64,000 nt of DNA from Stereum hirsutum FP-91666 SS1 (taxonomy: Eukaryota; Basidiomycota; Agaricomycetes; Russulales; Stereaceae). The stretch is from positions 835,016 through 899,015 of the forward strand of contig NW_006763139.1 of assembly GCF_000264905.1 (NCBI RefSeq), given 5' to 3'. Positions 19,206 to 31,813 of this stretch are shown one piece after another. The translations under genes were made by a program, and so were the position numbers. Numbering within the stretch: the stretch's first letter is position 1; each line of letters starts with the position of its first letter. Under the pieces are notes generated by a model that saw nothing but the letters and a program-made list of their open reading frames with translations, ran no database searches and was not told the DNA's origin.

Positions 19206-21190
19206 CTATTTGGAGAAGAAGGGCGTAGACTTTACTTGATGGGGTAGCCTTTTAGCAACAACCAACTGACTCTCAAGCCTCCTACACGTCATATGTAATA
19301 CATCGATATTATAACGGAGACATTCCACCTCTACCAACGCCAAATCCCGTTCCCTGACCGACTCTAAGTTGTTGCAAACGAACCTCCACTCTTCATCTAA
19401 GTAAGGTAACTGATCCTCACCATCATATTCCAAACCAAGCGTTGTCGGGTCAACGATGACAATACGGTGAAAGGTTGCGTCCAGTCGGGGCTCTTGCTCA
19501 CGGGGCATAAGGATGAAAGGAAGTTGGTTTGTGATGTTTGACAGGAAGCTTGTGATCTGTCTTGATCTTCTGTGATCACCAACAGTTATGAAGGAGTTTC
19601 CGAGATGAAGGTGTTCCAGTCTGGACATGACAGGGCCAAATGTGGGTAATGTGAGGTCGCCTGTGGAGGTATCCAGAAACAAGCCTAACTCGCGTATTGT
19701 TGGGCAGTTCCTTGCGACTTCAAGGAGTACATCCAGAGTGAGAGAAGATAGAGTATAGATGAGTGGGCTGGGATTAAGAATGAGCGATTTGATGTTCCCA
19801 TCTTTGATGAGTAGGGTGAGTCCATGGTTCGTGATGTTGACTGGGCTATTGTGTACCAGATGAAATCGGAGAAGATGTGATAGTTCGCGTAATTTGACAA
19901 GATCGTAATATGAGATCACATCGTGGTGGGATAGGGCGCTGACCGGTGTGCCACTCGCTGCAGCGGTATTAATGGTGAGGTCCGTAACCGGACTCTTCCT
20001 CTGCGCAAGGGTTTCAATGATGAGACGAATACCAACCGACATGTTGGTGTATGCTTGGCCGCTGATACGAATAGTGTAACGCGAAATGCGGTCAACAGGG
20101 AAGTGGGGTTTGCGAAGGAGTTCGACCGCGGCCATGGGATTATTGAATGCAATACCGATGGTATGGAGCATAGGGAAGGATCCAGCGCGTAACATCGGGA
20201 ATGAGTTATCCTGAGAAGTGCGGAAGGATCCAACGGCATCCATCGGGCCCGTCCAGCCATCTTCGAGTGTAGGGGATGCGCTCGTCTTGGTGACCATGTC
20301 GATGATTTCGAGGCATGGAAGAGCTGAGAGTATGTGAAGAAGGCACGGGGTGAGATAGTAGAGGGGAAGTGAGATGCAGATGAGTGTTCTGGACATGGTA
20401 TATGCGTTCATACTTGCGATTCGGACTTCATCGTGGTCGACGATAGGACCCTCGTCGACCTCGCCTGGGATGATCATGATTTCCGTAAGACTATGGCTGT
20501 TCATTGCTGTTTCACTGAGAGCGCCAAGGAAGCTGATATTGGTATCACGAGCGGCAGCAGGCATGCTATGGGCGGATTTGAGGGCTGGAGAGTTGAAGAC
20601 TGGGATAAGCGATGACGACCGAAGATAAAGATGTTCGAGGTTCGGGAACATGGGTCCAAAGTACCAGCTGCGAGCAATGACATCTATGCTTTCCGGCGTC
20701 ATTCCCCGATAACCATAAACGGAGTTGTCATACAGTGCTTTGGTGTGTACGAAGAGAGGCTTGTATAGGTCCCAGCGCCACTTCGGGATAATTACCTCCT
20801 TGGGGATGACCTGGGAGCACATATTGCAATCGTAAGCCATAATGCACGTGAAGACGAAATTTACTATGACATACCAGTCTGCGTTCAGTTGGATCTGGTA
20901 CATCGTACATGAAAGGCAGGCATAGCATTCCCGCAAAAAAACCAAAATCGAGTTCCCGATAGAGATGAAGTATAGCAGGACCAAGCCACGATTGGCAAAC
21001 TTGTGTGCAGGTAGCAATATCGCTCATAGGGAGGAACAACATGATGGTGAGTAGTATCTCTGGCAACATGGTTCTCAGAGCATCAACCCTATATATCCGT
21101 AAGTCATCGGAATACACACAGACGGAGTACAATGAATTGTGCTTACCTGAAACGCTGCTCGACACTGCGCAATGGTCTTCTGAATGCCAT
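19206..21190 (-). CDS. F-box protein with LRR-like C-terminal region, three exons, 620 aa
   Basis: Start at 21190 (MAFRRPLRSVEQRF). Exons are 21147-21190, 20875-21088 and 19206-20810, with GT-AG introns of 58 and 64 bp that keep the frame. The F-box is at about residues 18-55: TMLPEILLTIMLFLPMSDIAT then CTQVCQSWLGPAI. The large third exon holds leucine-rich segments (FPNLEHLYLRSSSL, PCLEIIDMV, SRLEHLHLGNSF). F-box proteins join substrates to SCF ubiquitin ligases through Skp1; the target here is unknown. The arrangement is typical of the expanded F-box families of mushrooms. It is divergent from the gene starting at 21862, with about 670 bp of shared upstream sequence. Confidence 0.85.
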
Positions 21191-21861
21191 GTTGAGGGGA
21201 CAGATATGGAGCTTTAAGAATATGAGCGACATAAAACCATGAACAAAGACTATATCGTACCGATATGTGGAATTATTAGGCAGACACAGTCACTGAATGT
21301 GTATGACAGATGTCGTAGATACTGTATTGGGTTGATATTAACATCGTATTCGACCAGGAACAAAATAGGGTTCTTACCCAAGGACTCTATGACGAGCAGT
21401 TTAAGTATAACCAGAAGTAACTTGAGGATAAGTCAATTGACAAGGGACTCGGGGAATATCCGTGGATTCTGCGTATTGTGCAGGCTTCATATAAAAAGAA
21501 ACAAAATAAGCGACGTAAAGAACCTAAAACATACGCCACAAGTGGTAAGCGAGACAAGCGAGAGGGGCACACAGACCAAGCGAAATAGGTTACCCTCAAA
21601 CATTCAATCGGTGCTAGTGCTTCCACCGTGCTGGTATGAAATCCTTCCACCGTACTGCTATGAACTCCGTCCATAGATCGTACATGAATTAATGGCAGCC
21701 ATATTCAGATCGAGCCAGATACGGTTGAAGTCGTTTCCCAACCCTAGATCAGAAAAACATGCCGCAACATAAAAATGTATAAGAGATGACATACCGTCTT
21801 TTGTTCTCAGTCCTAACTTCACATCAAAATAAACTACGTTTTGCACAAGTCAGTATCCAAC

Positions 21862-23210
21862 ATGACTTTCAACGTTGCCGACTTCCGTCACTATATGGAA
21901 TCTTCTCAGAACAGTGAGTTCAGTTCAACGTATAAAATAATAAATGAAGGTACTGATGTTATGCAGCTGCACATATCGATGGTGTCCTGGCCAAGGTCAG
22001 AGCTCAAATGGATACTTCAAACTTTCTTTATCCCTTGAAGAATGTGAGTTCACATATATTGTCAATCCACATAAGCTCACCGTTCAAACTATAGTTGCAA
22101 ACACTTGACGAACGCACCAACATATATACGGATGCAGATGGAAATTCAACCCTTCTTTTCAATGAAGGAAGCTCGGAGTCTGAAGGTATTGAAGCAATAT
22201 TCGTCGTGCAGGGTGTACTGTGGGATTTTACCCTTCCTCCAATCATCACAAAAACAGAGTAAGTCATTCACAGTTTTATGTAAGAAGTATACAAAAAACT
22301 CACAGACGCAGCATTCCACGCCGCGTTCAGTTTGCTAAACAGAGCATAGTTATCCATGGATGGGGAAACAAGCATTTTGTCGAAGATCGCCAAGCAATCG
22401 AATCATCCATCAGAAGATGTCGGCCAGTTATAAGGAAGGGACACTGAAAGCTTGGGACATAATCAATGCAGTGGACTCTAATATGACTTCAAAGGAGTAC
22501 TCAAACCATTATTTTACACCCATTCAACATGCAAATGGCGAGCCCAGCATACCCTTTGCATCAAATGTGGATCCACATCACCATCTTACCCGCGCAGCCA
22601 CATCCAACATGGTTCATCTGCCTGCCAATGAAGTGGGGTACTACCAATATATACCCATGCACCGTCGTAAAACTGAGTGAGTCATATACACCTACTCTAT
22701 GAATAACAATAGACTGACCTTATATAGAAACGATTGCAAGTTCATATGCTTCAATCCGGCACAGTTCAGAGCTGGTCAGATAGTACAGGCTCAGATCGCG
22801 TTCAAAACGGTACCCTCTGGAGGCAAGACTCCACAGCACCGCTTGATCTGTCAACTGAAGAGTATAGCTATGCTTGATAATGCCATGCAACAGGTCCGTC
22901 AATACTGATATATATATGGATGGTTACCATCTGATTAAAAGAGCAGACCTACGAATCAATTATACGTGTGCGAGACAACTACCACAAACCAGAGAGAGGC
23001 TTAACAATCAAGCGACCTATTGGATATCTTCAGTCCTCACCATTGACTGGAGAAACTTTAACAAAGAAATTACGAACCGCAGATACCCAGGAGGATTCAG
23101 AAGATGTGAGCATGGCTGCACAGAAAGAAGGAGCATTAGGAGACAGTAATGGATCCGGGAGTTTAAACATGGGCAGGTTGAATCTGAGCGACAACAATAC
23201 CCCGGTGTAG
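21862..23210 (+). CDS. Hypothetical protein, six exons, one apparent frameshift
   Basis: Exons are 21862-21913, 21967-22043, 22095-22258, 22306-22676, 22728-22893 and 22947-23210; all introns are GT-AG, 47-53 bp. Readable segments include MTFNVADFRHYMESSQN, FNEGSSESEGIEAIFVVQG, VIHGWGNKHFVEDRQ, LKAWDIINAVDSNMTSKEY, IQHANGEPSIPFA, GQIVQAQIAFKTVPSGGK and LTIKRPIGYL. I recall this as a recurrent mushroom family of unknown function. Exon 4 is 371 nt, one base short of keeping phase; the frame changes between about 22415 and 22445 (after SSIRR). This is either a disabling deletion or an assembly error. It converges on the TET/JBP-like gene, with 296 bp between the stops. Confidence 0.65.
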
Positions 23211-23505
23211 TTACTTGGGGAATCATTGTTATGGTGTTTACTAGAGAAGGGTAGTTAGTACCATGGGGTTTGAGCTCATAGTTATGATGCGTACCTCAGG
23301 CAAGGCACTACATTTTGGTGCTTGCAAAATAAGATCAAGCACAAGTGATACATGATCACAACAGCGGCAAAAGGTATATAAATAAACAAGAATATAAGAA
23401 GAATATGTGCAAGTACACTAAGAATCAAAGCACTCATCATCAGGAAATGCAATAAGCCTCACATTCCACAGGAGCAAGACAGTAATTTAGTGCAATACAT
23501 ACAAG

Positions 23506-26500
23506 TTAACTACAGCAAGCACATGGAGTATAGGTATAGTTGTCATCAAAAGTTAGAACCTTGCCTCGAGCGGATGCAAACTTGGAAATTTTGCAAGAGG
23601 AATGCTCAGACATGGGACAATCAAAAACCATGTCCTTCTTCTCCTCCTCCGACAGATGTACATCCAAAAAATTGTGCCAAACCGAAAAAGCAGCTCTGAC
23701 TTCCTCCGCAGTATATGACACCTTTCCTTCCCTCTTCTCAAGTAAACCCATCGCAATCAGTCCCCTAACTCCTCCAGAGTTAACCTTGGTCATGGCTTCG
23801 ACAACATCATCCATACTTGGCTTCTCCACATGACCAGCATAAGAAAGATCCAGAGCACAAAGATACCCAATCAAGCCGCCCACATTCCTAAACAGATTGA
23901 CCTTCTCTCCGCTTCGTTCTATTTTTCGATTGAAAAGAAGATATTCTTTCCAGAAGAGATTGAATGGAAGTTGCTTTGATGCTGAGATAGGTGGCCGTTT
24001 GAAGGCTTTATGAGGTGGATAGACAGCGTGCACGGATTTCCAATATAGTTCGAGGTACTCCACTGAAGGCTTGTGAGGACCTCCACTGTACATATTAGGA
24101 TTCGCCCAGTAATCGTCTGTCTTCACGCCAGGAGTGATAAGAGCCGACAATTTTGAGGGTTGCTGATTGACGCGGGTTTTGTAATCGTCCAGATTGCGAA
24201 GGAAGGTGTCGTGAGTGAAGTGATATTGAGATTTGAAAAAGACCGCACGGAAAGCGATCGCACTGAATAGCAATGATTGATCCAGGGGACGGTCAGCGAG
24301 CCCAGTTGACATCGCATGAAGTACGGATGGTGCACGACGGGGGAAAGGGAGATATCCATCCAGGTCTCTAGCAACCAGCTTCATCAGCTTTCGATCTTCA
24401 TCTTTGTATTCTTTGAGTGGGCCGATAAAACGGTTCTCAACAAAAAGCTTGTGAGGATAGTCAAACTTGAGGAAAAACTTGAGCTTTCGAAGTACTGCCG
24501 ACGCTTGGTGCATGCGGGCTTTGGACGCAGAAGATGGATATGAGGCTGCCGGAAGTATTTGGGTGAATTCAGCCGATGAGGATGCTGAAGAAGACACTGA
24601 ATGATGAGGTTCCACATGGACAGGTAATATTGGTGATGGGGGTGGTGGGGTCTAACATCAATATATTGTCAGTCATGATTCACAAAGGTTGTGGAGATAG
24701 CCATAATATTACAAACCGTAAAACCAGTTGTTGTTTCATATTCGGTGGTAAACGGCATATTTGCATCCTACAATTAAGTTATTTTGTTATATGCTTGCAA
24801 GTAGAAGAAAAAGATAAATTCATACCTGAGACAAAGTAATGTCTTCATATTCCGCAACCAAATCTTCTTCTACATCCATAATGTCCATATCTAATAATGC
24901 ATAAATTAAACAATGAACACTACTAGAATGAATGAATAATCTCACCGAAGTATGCACGAACGTTGGCGGCTTGCTCAATATTCTCTATCATTGCCGTGTT
25001 TCCAAGCTTGTGATCGATAGATGGCGAGGGTTGATTTGGAAACACCGATAGATGAAGAGCTAACAAGTCGTCGAGAGCGCGGCGTGCAACTCCATTGACA
25101 TGTGAAGCTTCACAGAGCTTGATTTGATGAAAGAAAGGGACCAGTTGATGCATGTACATCTGTCGTATGTTCTTTGAAGGTCGATTAAGAACAGTTCGAG
25201 CGAGATGAACATATATGTTCCATGTTTCGTCCAGGAGAAATACGCCAATGCCGAACATAGCTTGAAGGATCTGGGCGGTCCATGCCCGCGCATCCGCGAA
25301 AGTATCCACTGGGAAACCTAGCCACATTTGTAGGACATGCTTCATCTGATGGTAGATACGTTGCTGGATGATCGGGAGAGCATGTGGGTCCGAATACTCT
25401 CGATTGCCGAAAATCTGAAAGACCGCGGGCTCCGCAGGAAGATGAGGAATGTAATGTGAAGGAGTCAGGGTGATGTTCGATAGTTGAAGCTCTACGATGG
25501 CATTATGTAGTTTACGGGCCAACTTGGAGGGCCAGGAATCATATGCTAAACGGTTGAATACGTCTGGCTGAGAATGATAAGCGCAGATATTCTCCAGCCA
25601 CATCCAAGCGGAGGAATGAGCGAGAAGAGTGTGGAATCGGGTTCGGCGTATAGAAATGTTCGACACCGAAACCGTTTCAGTTAAGTGCCGAACAGCTATC
25701 ATGCTCAACGAAGCCGATCGAAGTGTGTCCATGGATAGCCAGTCTGCAGATTTTCCGGCTACTTGATCATGTAGAGGGATGACGTTTCGATGTAAGTCGG
25801 TTTCCCATCCTGAGTTTGAAGAGCCAGCTACACCAAGAATATATGGACTACTTCTGTAAGCGTCCAGTTGGGCCGTGATGGACGATGCGCTGAACCAATC
25901 TTCGGCAGGGACAGTCACTACAATGATAATTTAAGGCTATCTGAATAATTACACTTATATGTCAAGTACTTACATTCTTGCACAAAGCATGATATCTCTT
26001 TCATAAGTTCACGTTCTTGACCAAGGCATATGATTCGATTATTAAGCCGATTACTGAGAGCACCAACTCGAGCACCAGGGTCTTGTGAAGCGAACAATAA
26101 CGAGAGAGAACCAATAACAAAGGTGCCTTCTTTAATGGATAGTATTCAGTAAGAATACGCAAGTTGATTGTGATACCTGATATAAATATACCTTTATGCG
26201 GAATAGCTAGACTACCGTTTTCATGTGTCTCTTCTTCTGGGTGAATCACTGCCACTGTACGCTCAAACATACTTTGAGCGATTGGGTTATCTGCTTCATA
26301 GTGAGAATCGACTCAAGAGTAAAAAAGATTATCCCCAAACATACCGATGAAGTAGTCAGCTCTTGAGCTTCGATCTCTATGATCACTCTCCTCACTCTCC
26401 TCACTCTCCTCATCGTCAAACCTGGCTTTCTTCTTAGAACGCTTTGCATCTTGCTGTTCTGTTTCCTCATCCCGACGACGCTCTAAACAGTACTATGAGT

Positions 26501-29058
26501 GATTATACAACCATTTGTGATACATAGACATACTACTTTGATTGCGGTTGGAAGCAAGGTTAGACCGCTTATGTCCTCGAGGTCCCACAGTCAGCTTCTT
26601 GACTTGACTTTCGTAGCAGTCTACAGTCACAAAGATGAGAGTAGGTCATCAATAACATATACGTATACTTACTATTTCGGATCAATCCACTTTCTGGCGT
26701 GAAAGGTTGAGTGGCTATACTCAAGGGTTCACCAGGAAGATGCTTGTATGTTGCAGGAATGAATTTCGAAGTATGAGCGACCCAATCTAGCCATTCTTGT
26801 GCAGCAGCTTGTCGTGGAGCATCAGCTTCATAGTCTGCCAACAAATACATTAGACGATAATCGAAAACAAGGCACAGAAAAACATACCGTTTATATGAGG
26901 AGCATACTTCCATTCGTCTAATACACGTTTGATGTCATCCTCCTCGATCTCATAGTGATCATCTCCTTTCACAGTGAATGCTTTGAGGAACGCAGTGGGA
27001 TCAACACGCAACTAGAAACATGTTTAAACACTTAAGATAGAATCGAAAGGTGTATGTCTTACCCCAGAATTGGTACCCATCTGGCAAAGAATACCTATGT
27101 TCATGAGGTATAAATTACGAATCATGAAGGTGATCCACGCTTTCCGAGGCATGATGACATGTCCGTCTTGAGCAAATGTGGCGTGTTCTTCGAGAGATTG
27201 AACATAAGGATTTTGAGGGCTAATAACACGTTAGACAGTAATAAAAAGATAGATTAAGGTATGGAGAGAGCTACTAGAGCGACAAGCTACCCTCATGCAT
27301 CAACAACCGTGGCGCCATGCCACAGCAGAGTAGCTTACTTCACACTATTGGCTCTCTACATCGACCAATATGAAGGACAACAAGTACTTACTTATTTTTG
27401 AGAGAAGCCGGAAATTTGAGCATGTTGGCATACTTCACCTTGAACTGCTCGCCTTCTTCAAAATCAACTGCGTCCAAATCTTCCTCATCATCGGTATTCC
27501 ACTCTCCTTTTCCATCTGCCATCTGTTTCCTTTTCTTCTTTTCCGCGAGATGGGCAACATGCTCCTGTTCGGCGTTTCTTAATCGAATATCGAATGAAGC
27601 GATCGCCGATATGGAATAATTATTCAGGATATGTCGTGGTGGGTAGAGAACGAAAACCAATCGAGTTCCATAGTTGACCCAATATTTGAGATCCGTACAA
27701 ACGGGAGCAGTCCCACCATGTAAACGGAGTCCTGAGAAATATAGACTGTTGAATTTTCCCAAGGAGACAAACACTCCAAGCTCAAGAAGGTGGAAGACCC
27801 CTCCATCATAGCCTTTGTCCGGAACCTTGTTGCAGCCCAGCATGTTGGTGAGAGCACTGTCGGCGTCGTGTTTGTCGATATGAGATCCCCCAAAAAAGCC
27901 AAGGTCACCGTCCAAACCTGCATCATCTAATGCCACAAGTCAGATTCATATAAGTAACATCGAAAATAAAATAACAACCGTCGGGTTTCTTTGCTGAAGC
28001 TATATTCATCTGCACATTTGCATGCATTCCATTATCATCCACACCGATATGGGGTGCATTCACCAGGTCCGACTGCTTCTTAATAGTTTCACGCCACTTC
28101 CTAGGTAACTTCTTCGAAAAGAACATCGCGACGGCCGCAGCATACTAATATGTTGGACCTTACTAAGATGAAGAAAATGGTAGGGAAAAAACAACAACAT
28201 ACTCTTATTGCTCCTTGTCTCAGTTTGACACCTTGTGCTAGATCACCTACTCTGCCTTTACCCTGCGCGGCTGGAGCACATAGCTGAGTCGCTTGTTCCA
28301 AGGATGTACCAAGATTATATGCGCGAGTGTTACCACCAATGCCTTTGCAATGACCAGCTCTCTCGAAAGCTGTACCATTCAAGGGATCATCAGGAACGAT
28401 ATCTTCTTGAGGGCCTAGCAAGCTTTCTCTGAACTTCAACAAGTCCGCCACCTCCGGTGTTGTGAGCCATTTACTATGTGTACTCCATGAGTTTGAACAA
28501 ACAGAGCAGTTCACAATAAATTGACATACTCGCCGAAAGCCATTAGTTGCAAAGAATCATTTGCCCCATCCATCTCGCCACCAATTGGTCTTGCAAATAC
28601 CATATCTCCATCTTGAGCATGCAAGAGTCCTGCAGAAAAACAAGTAAACTCATGAAGAGAAAAGAAAAACCAACACAGAAGATAACGGTGACGCAAAGTC
28701 TACCATTCAAAGATAACAGACAACTAGAGCGACTCAAAGTCTACTCCGATACATCAAAATACAGCACAACTCATTACACACCAAGATCATGTACAAGATA
28801 GGCCTTAGAACCCTTCGGAATCTTCAAGGTCTTTGTGAAAGAACGAAGATGACACATGCGATCACGATCCTCAGTGTCTTCCAAATAGATGTAGATAGTT
28901 CCATAGGAGCCATCATACTCGGGACATTGGGAGTGTTTTTCCACAGTGTAAAAGCGGGGCAAATATAGCGGGCAATTGGGAAGAATAACAGGTGTGGCAT
29001 CAGGAAGAACAAATCGCGGGCCAGCATAGAAGTCTGTGTTGGAGAGTGGTTCAGACAT
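23506..29058 (-). CDS. Large TET/JBP-like 2-oxoglutarate/Fe(II) dioxygenase, 16 exons, 1501 aa
   Basis: Start at 29058 (MSEPLSNTDFYAG). Sixteen exons join in phase: 28782-29058, 28530-28629, 28203-28473, 27979-28144, 27392-27926, 27063-27219, 26888-27011, 26673-26834, 26534-26620, 26345-26482, 26192-26290, 25974-26129, 24946-25917, 24826-24890, 24717-24767, 23506-24651. The dioxygenase signature is in exon 5: GSHIDKHD (His287, Asp289), FSGLRLHGGTAP (His341) and, about 19 residues on, an Arg in YGTRLVFVLYPP fit for 2-oxoglutarate. This HxD...H order with HGG resembles basidiomycete TET/JBP proteins, which oxidise 5-methylcytosine in DNA. Around residues 626-672 is a basic/acidic stretch (KRRRDEETEQQD) that may be a nuclear signal. 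Residues about 757-1081 and 1121-1501 form two long segments without a family I can name. No stop or frameshift was found. Introns 1 (152 bp) and 5 (172 bp) are about three times longer than the rest and carry a repeat. Confidence 0.72.
27274..27345. repeat. Repeat insert in intron 5 of the TET/JBP-like gene
   Basis: ACTAGAGCGACAAGCTACCC and following bases resemble the second unit in intron 1 (ACTAGAGCGACTCAAAGTCT). The intron is 172 bp, against about 55 for most introns of this gene. Confidence 0.5.
28687..28746. repeat. Repeat pair in intron 1 of the TET/JBP-like gene
   Basis: Two related units, GGTGACGCAAAGTCTACC (28687-28704) and GAGCGACTCAAAGTCTAC (28727-28744), match the end motif of the inverted-repeat element at 31814-32561 (consensus GGCGACGCAAAGTCTGCC). 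The host intron is 152 bp. Confidence 0.6.
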
Positions 29059-29957
29059 GATTGATATAGGTACACCAAAAAGCAGAGACAAGACAAAAGA
29101 TCCCAAAAAGAGCAAGACAGTTGAGGATGAAGAGGCAGAAAACAGGGAAGAGGGAAAGAAGCGATGTGTTGAACATCAAAAGATGACATAATGACCGATC
29201 AAAAATAATATACGGGTAATTCCCGATTTGGAAGTACAACTTACTAAAATTAGACTTTATTTCTTTCTTTATTTTATTACTTTAATTTTGACGAAGTGGC
29301 ACGGTGAGCTACATTGTGTGCACTACTTGGTACAAAAAGGAGATTGAACAACAGGAGACCCAATACGAGACCAGGTCCAAGCAAAACAATAAAAGACCAG
29401 TATCTTGCAAATGAATTGTGAATAGTGACTACCATTCCAAATAAAAACAACAACCGCCAACAAGTAAAACACACTGAATTGGCCGAACTACATATGGCAT
29501 ATCAAGAGTGCGGCTTGCTTTCACCCCATGGCGGACATCGCGAAATGCAAAAGGGGAAAAATATCATGAAATACTACAGAACATAAGATATAAAAAGAAT
29601 AAACTGGACGAAAGCGTGTGCGGAAGGTTACTGCCGTATGGCAACAAAAGAAGCATTCAGGCACAATCAGAAAATTTAGCTTGCACAGGTTCGAGAAGCA
29701 AGCCACGTCCTCCTAACTTTTCACCTCTCTTTCTTCCCCTCCACCAACATCAAAACAGTTCAACATTGCAGCAGACTTATGCGTCGCTCTATTCCATAGG
29801 ACCACAGGTAGACTACGCGTCACCACAAATCAGACAGCCAACAATTAGAGCGAAAACACTAGGAAGACACCAGAATCTATATGACACCGGTGAGACCCCA
29901 AATCGAACACATTTGATTATTATCACATGATCTTCACGGTGGTATATTCCTCCGGAG
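29059..29957. other. Upstream region of the TET/JBP-like gene
   Basis: This should hold the promoter of the minus-strand gene that starts at 29058. AT-rich around 29240-29300. No convincing gene on either strand. Confidence 0.5.
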
Positions 29958-30069
29958 CGCGATTTGGCGGAGACTGTCGCGCAAATGACGTTTTTGATGC
30001 CGCGCTTTTTGGAAGCGCGGCATCAAAAACGTCATATCTTCGACAGTCTCTGCCAAAATGCGAATCGCG
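29958..30069. repeat. Long palindrome (hairpin) of about 110 bp
   Basis: Perfect 23-bp arms at 29985-30007 and 30013-30035 (ATGACGTTTTTGATGCCGCG...) are separated by five bases. Outer arms pair after short mismatches: GGCGGAGACTGTCG (29966-29979) with CGACAGTCTCTGCC (30041-30054), then CGCGATT at the edges. Confidence 0.95.
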
Positions 30070-30163
30070 TCGCGTCGCGTCTATTTATACTTCATCGCGT
30101 CGCGTCGCGTCTACTTATACTCCATCGCGTCGCGTCTATTTATACTCCATCGCGTCGCGTCCC
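30064..30163. repeat. Minisatellite, about 3.5 units of 25-30 bp
   Basis: The unit is ATCGCGTCGCGT(CGCGT)CTATTTATAC plus TTC or TCC. Units 1 and 2 are 30 bp; unit 3 lacks one CGCGT. The array directly adjoins the long palindrome. Confidence 0.9.
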
Positions 30164-30219
30164 ATCAGCTCATGTCACGTTGTTATAGCTCGCGTTGAGC
30201 AAACTCCGATAGACTCTTA

Positions 30220-30788
30220 CTGCCGTTTGCATAGAAGACTGAACGCACCGTTTTTTTCACGCCGGGCGTCTGATCTCTTCGTGACCGTGACGACGCGGTC
30301 CGTCGAGGCCCGACTATCTTTTGTTGGGCCACAGCGCGACTGCCGCTGGTGAGGTCGATCAGTTTGCAGGCCCAGCGACGCAGAGAGCGCGAGTTTAAGG
30401 ACTCACAGACAGAGAACGGCTACCGGCTACATCGAAGTCTGAGCGTGGCCGTCGTTAGCTGGACCAAAGTTATTTCGAAAGACCTCAGCTGCTGATGATT
30501 AAGTTCACCCTCTGTTTGACGCTGAATCTCGTACAGTGCTCTTTCATCGAGCATGTAACGGTATCCTTCGCAGAAAGTCATGAGACTATAATGACACCAG
30601 TCCATACTGATCGTTATCCTGGCGTTCTCATACAGAGGTAATTTTCTATGACAACAACAGCTGTGGCACCGAGAGCCCCAGTCTCGCCACTTGAATCTGT
30701 ATCCTCGGATAGCGCTGTCACGGTCACTGAGCGCCAGGCACTGCGCGCACAAAAAAAGGGCGCGTTCAGTCTTCTATGCAAACGGCAG
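30220..30788. mobile_element. MITE-like element, 569 bp, TA-flanked
   Basis: The ends are CTGCCGTTTGCATAGAAGAC... in inverted orientation over at least 27 bp, flanked by TA at 30218-30219 and 30789-30790. Inner parts also pair loosely (GTGACCGTGAC on both sides). There is no coding capacity. TA insertion suggests mobilisation by a Tc1/mariner-type transposase. Confidence 0.82.
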
Positions 30789-30790
30789 TA

Positions 30791-31813
30791 GAATCTGCCT
30801 CACATCATTCGTCTGCACACATGCCCGTCACATCATATGGGCACATCGTTTAGCGTTCGTTAGGAGTGGCGGATTAAACCTTTGGACCTCCCCACCAGAA
30901 CTCGCTGATTAGGGAGCAATTTGAATACACATGCTATGTGCCTGACCTCTGACTAATCAACAAAAGCTCGCAAAAGCTGCTGCTCACAGAGTTACGCAGT
31001 CCTAATTACACACTGTAAGGTGCATCCGTGTAATTTCGAAGTTAAAATGCAAATGGGTATCTAATACAGTGATACGTGTTAGCACGATCGTGCAGAGAAG
31101 TCAGTTAAACAAACGCGATGAGCGGGGCATCAGCATACACACTGATATATATTTTGCTCCGACTACAAAATCAGATTCAGATTGTTGTCATCAACGGCAT
31201 AAATATCAAAGTCCAGTACCGAACAGCACTTACGACGTTGTTAGTGTAACCACTTTGAAGAACATGTGAATTATTTGCACTTGTCCTATCGAATCTAGAT
31301 ACACTTAATTGAGCAGCGTTAGACCTCATGCTCAATAACCGTGAAGAATAACGGCGTACGTGTTTTTCAGAGCTCAGAAAAATGACACTTTATGCTACAT
31401 CTTCTCAAGATACTTGGTGCTTGAAGTGATTTGCCCGCGTTCAAGAGATGCGATCGCATTTGACATGGACACCTGATCTGAGGTTAGCGAAGACAATAAG
31501 ATCATGGACACGCATTGGTATTACCTAACCTAATGATCGGGAGTACGTAGATCTTCAAGAAGGAGTAAGTGCAAAAGAAAACACGACATAGATTCGTGCT
31601 TGTAGAAATCATACAGTCAAGTGAATGATGAGACACAAAGCTATTACGATGAGAGATTTGAAACAAAGACGAACCTGGACTAAGCTTATGATGCACCTTA
31701 CTATACTCCACTCGACCTTACATGACTGAGAATATGTAGTTAGCGAAGCACGGAAAAGACGAGATGGGAACATACCAAAGTAAGATTGTGCCTGCACGAG
31801 GGAAGGTAGAAAA
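30791..31813. other. Non-coding stretch, nothing recognised
   Basis: No conserved coding segment or repeat was seen apart from the bordering elements. Confidence 0.5.

Noticed and set aside
30064..30163. CRISPR-like array
   Set aside because: Units are directly adjacent and of uneven length without unique spacers; this is a minisatellite in a eukaryotic genome.
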